Source: Thermodesulfobacteriota bacterium
GTDB lineage: Bacteria > Desulfobacterota > Syntrophobacteria > BM002
Reading direction: 5' to 3'
Length of the DNA stretch: 5,434 bases
NCBI GenBank assembly: GCA_947259475.1
Contig: CAMYLW010000148.1
Coordinates: 1-5,434 of the forward strand
Shown here: piece after piece, positions 5,345 to 5,434 of the stretch
Position numbering within the stretch: the stretch's first letter is position 1
Layout of the letters: the number at the start of each line of letters is the position of its first letter
Notes under the pieces: generated by a model
Seen by the model: the letters and a program-made list of their open reading frames with translations, nothing else
The model's database searches: none
Told to the model about the DNA's origin: nothing
Position numbers and translations under genes: made by a program

Positions 5345-5374
5345 TTTATATTTTGAATATCGAATATCGAACAA
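5345..5374 (-). promoter_or_regulatory. Candidate promoter of lysA
   Basis: On the minus strand, TTGTTC (5369-5374) and TATAAA (5345-5350) are 18 nt apart, close to a sigma-70 pattern. Initiation would fall near 5338 and give a leader of about 50 nt. The -35 half and the spacer lie inside the heptad repeat at 5355-5389, so the repeat itself may supply the promoter. The region is AT-rich enough that chance matches are likely. Confidence 0.35.
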
Positions 5375-5389
5375 GGAATTTCGAACAGC
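5355..5389. repeat. Five-unit GAAnnnn heptad repeat
   Basis: Five consecutive 7-nt units read GAATATC, GAATATC, GAACAAG, GAATTTC and GAACAGC on the plus strand. Every unit starts with GAA. A detached sixth match, GAATTTC, lies at 5331-5337; with flanking bases, GGAATTTCG occurs at both 5330-5338 and 5375-5383. The tract is AT-rich, is not coding, and overlaps the candidate lysA promoter. It looks like a degenerate interspersed tandem repeat; whether it recurs elsewhere in the genome cannot be seen here. Confidence 0.75.
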
Positions 5390-5434
5390 AGAAGTTTTTT
5401 AAAGCAATAAGGCAATATTTTTCACTTCGATATT

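Noticed and set aside
5338..5350. T-run as an intrinsic terminator on the plus strand
   Set aside because: Seven Ts occur, but no GC-rich hairpin precedes them and no plus-strand gene ends there; the run more likely belongs to the AT-rich lysA promoter region.

Overview
The window is one block of genes, all read on the minus strand, that encode the late diaminopimelate/lysine pathway, followed by a folate-biosynthesis gene and a small membrane-anchored protein. In transcription order (right to left) they are lysA, dapF, dapA, dapB, folK and a gene for an 87-residue YHS/TRASH-like protein. The six proteins look intact, with catalytic residues in place. No convincing gene lies on the plus strand. 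Base composition is roughly balanced. The lysA-dapF-dapA-dapB order, the style of the proteins (for example FSVKAC around the LysA PLP lysine and GNGGRC in DapF) and the degenerate short-period intergenic repeats suggest a member of the former Deltaproteobacteria (Desulfobacterota or relatives). That placement is an inference from gene order and sequence feel, not a proven assignment.

Layout. 5289-5434 is the AT-rich leader of lysA, with heptad repeats and a promoter-like pair. 4032-5288 is lysA and 3177-4022 is dapF, 9 nt apart. 2874-3176 is a 303-nt gap, with a possible dapA promoter and several small inverted repeats. 1998-2873 is dapA, which has the best ribosome binding site of the window and a hairpin over its stop codon. 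1857-1997 carries an octanucleotide-periodic fold-back repeat. 1053-1856 is dapB. 993-1052 is a heptanucleotide-periodic repeat reaching right up to the folK start codon. 489-992 is folK. 226-489 is the YHS-like protein, whose ATG overlaps the folK stop codon. 1-225 has no gene I can support, but holds a 20-bp perfect palindrome and two further inverted repeats.

How the genes work together. DapA condenses pyruvate with aspartate semialdehyde and DapB reduces the product. A step not encoded here (DapL, or DapD/C/E) makes LL-diaminopimelate. DapF epimerises that to meso-diaminopimelate, which goes to peptidoglycan or is decarboxylated by LysA to lysine. DapA keeps the residues that bind lysine in feedback-inhibited enzymes. 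FolK belongs to folate synthesis and has no direct metabolic link to the pathway.

I found no evidence of an undescribed defence, mobile or signalling system. The most unusual content is between the genes: at least four tracts with 7-nt periodicity and one with 8-nt periodicity, unrelated in sequence, sitting in three intergenic regions of a single gene cluster.
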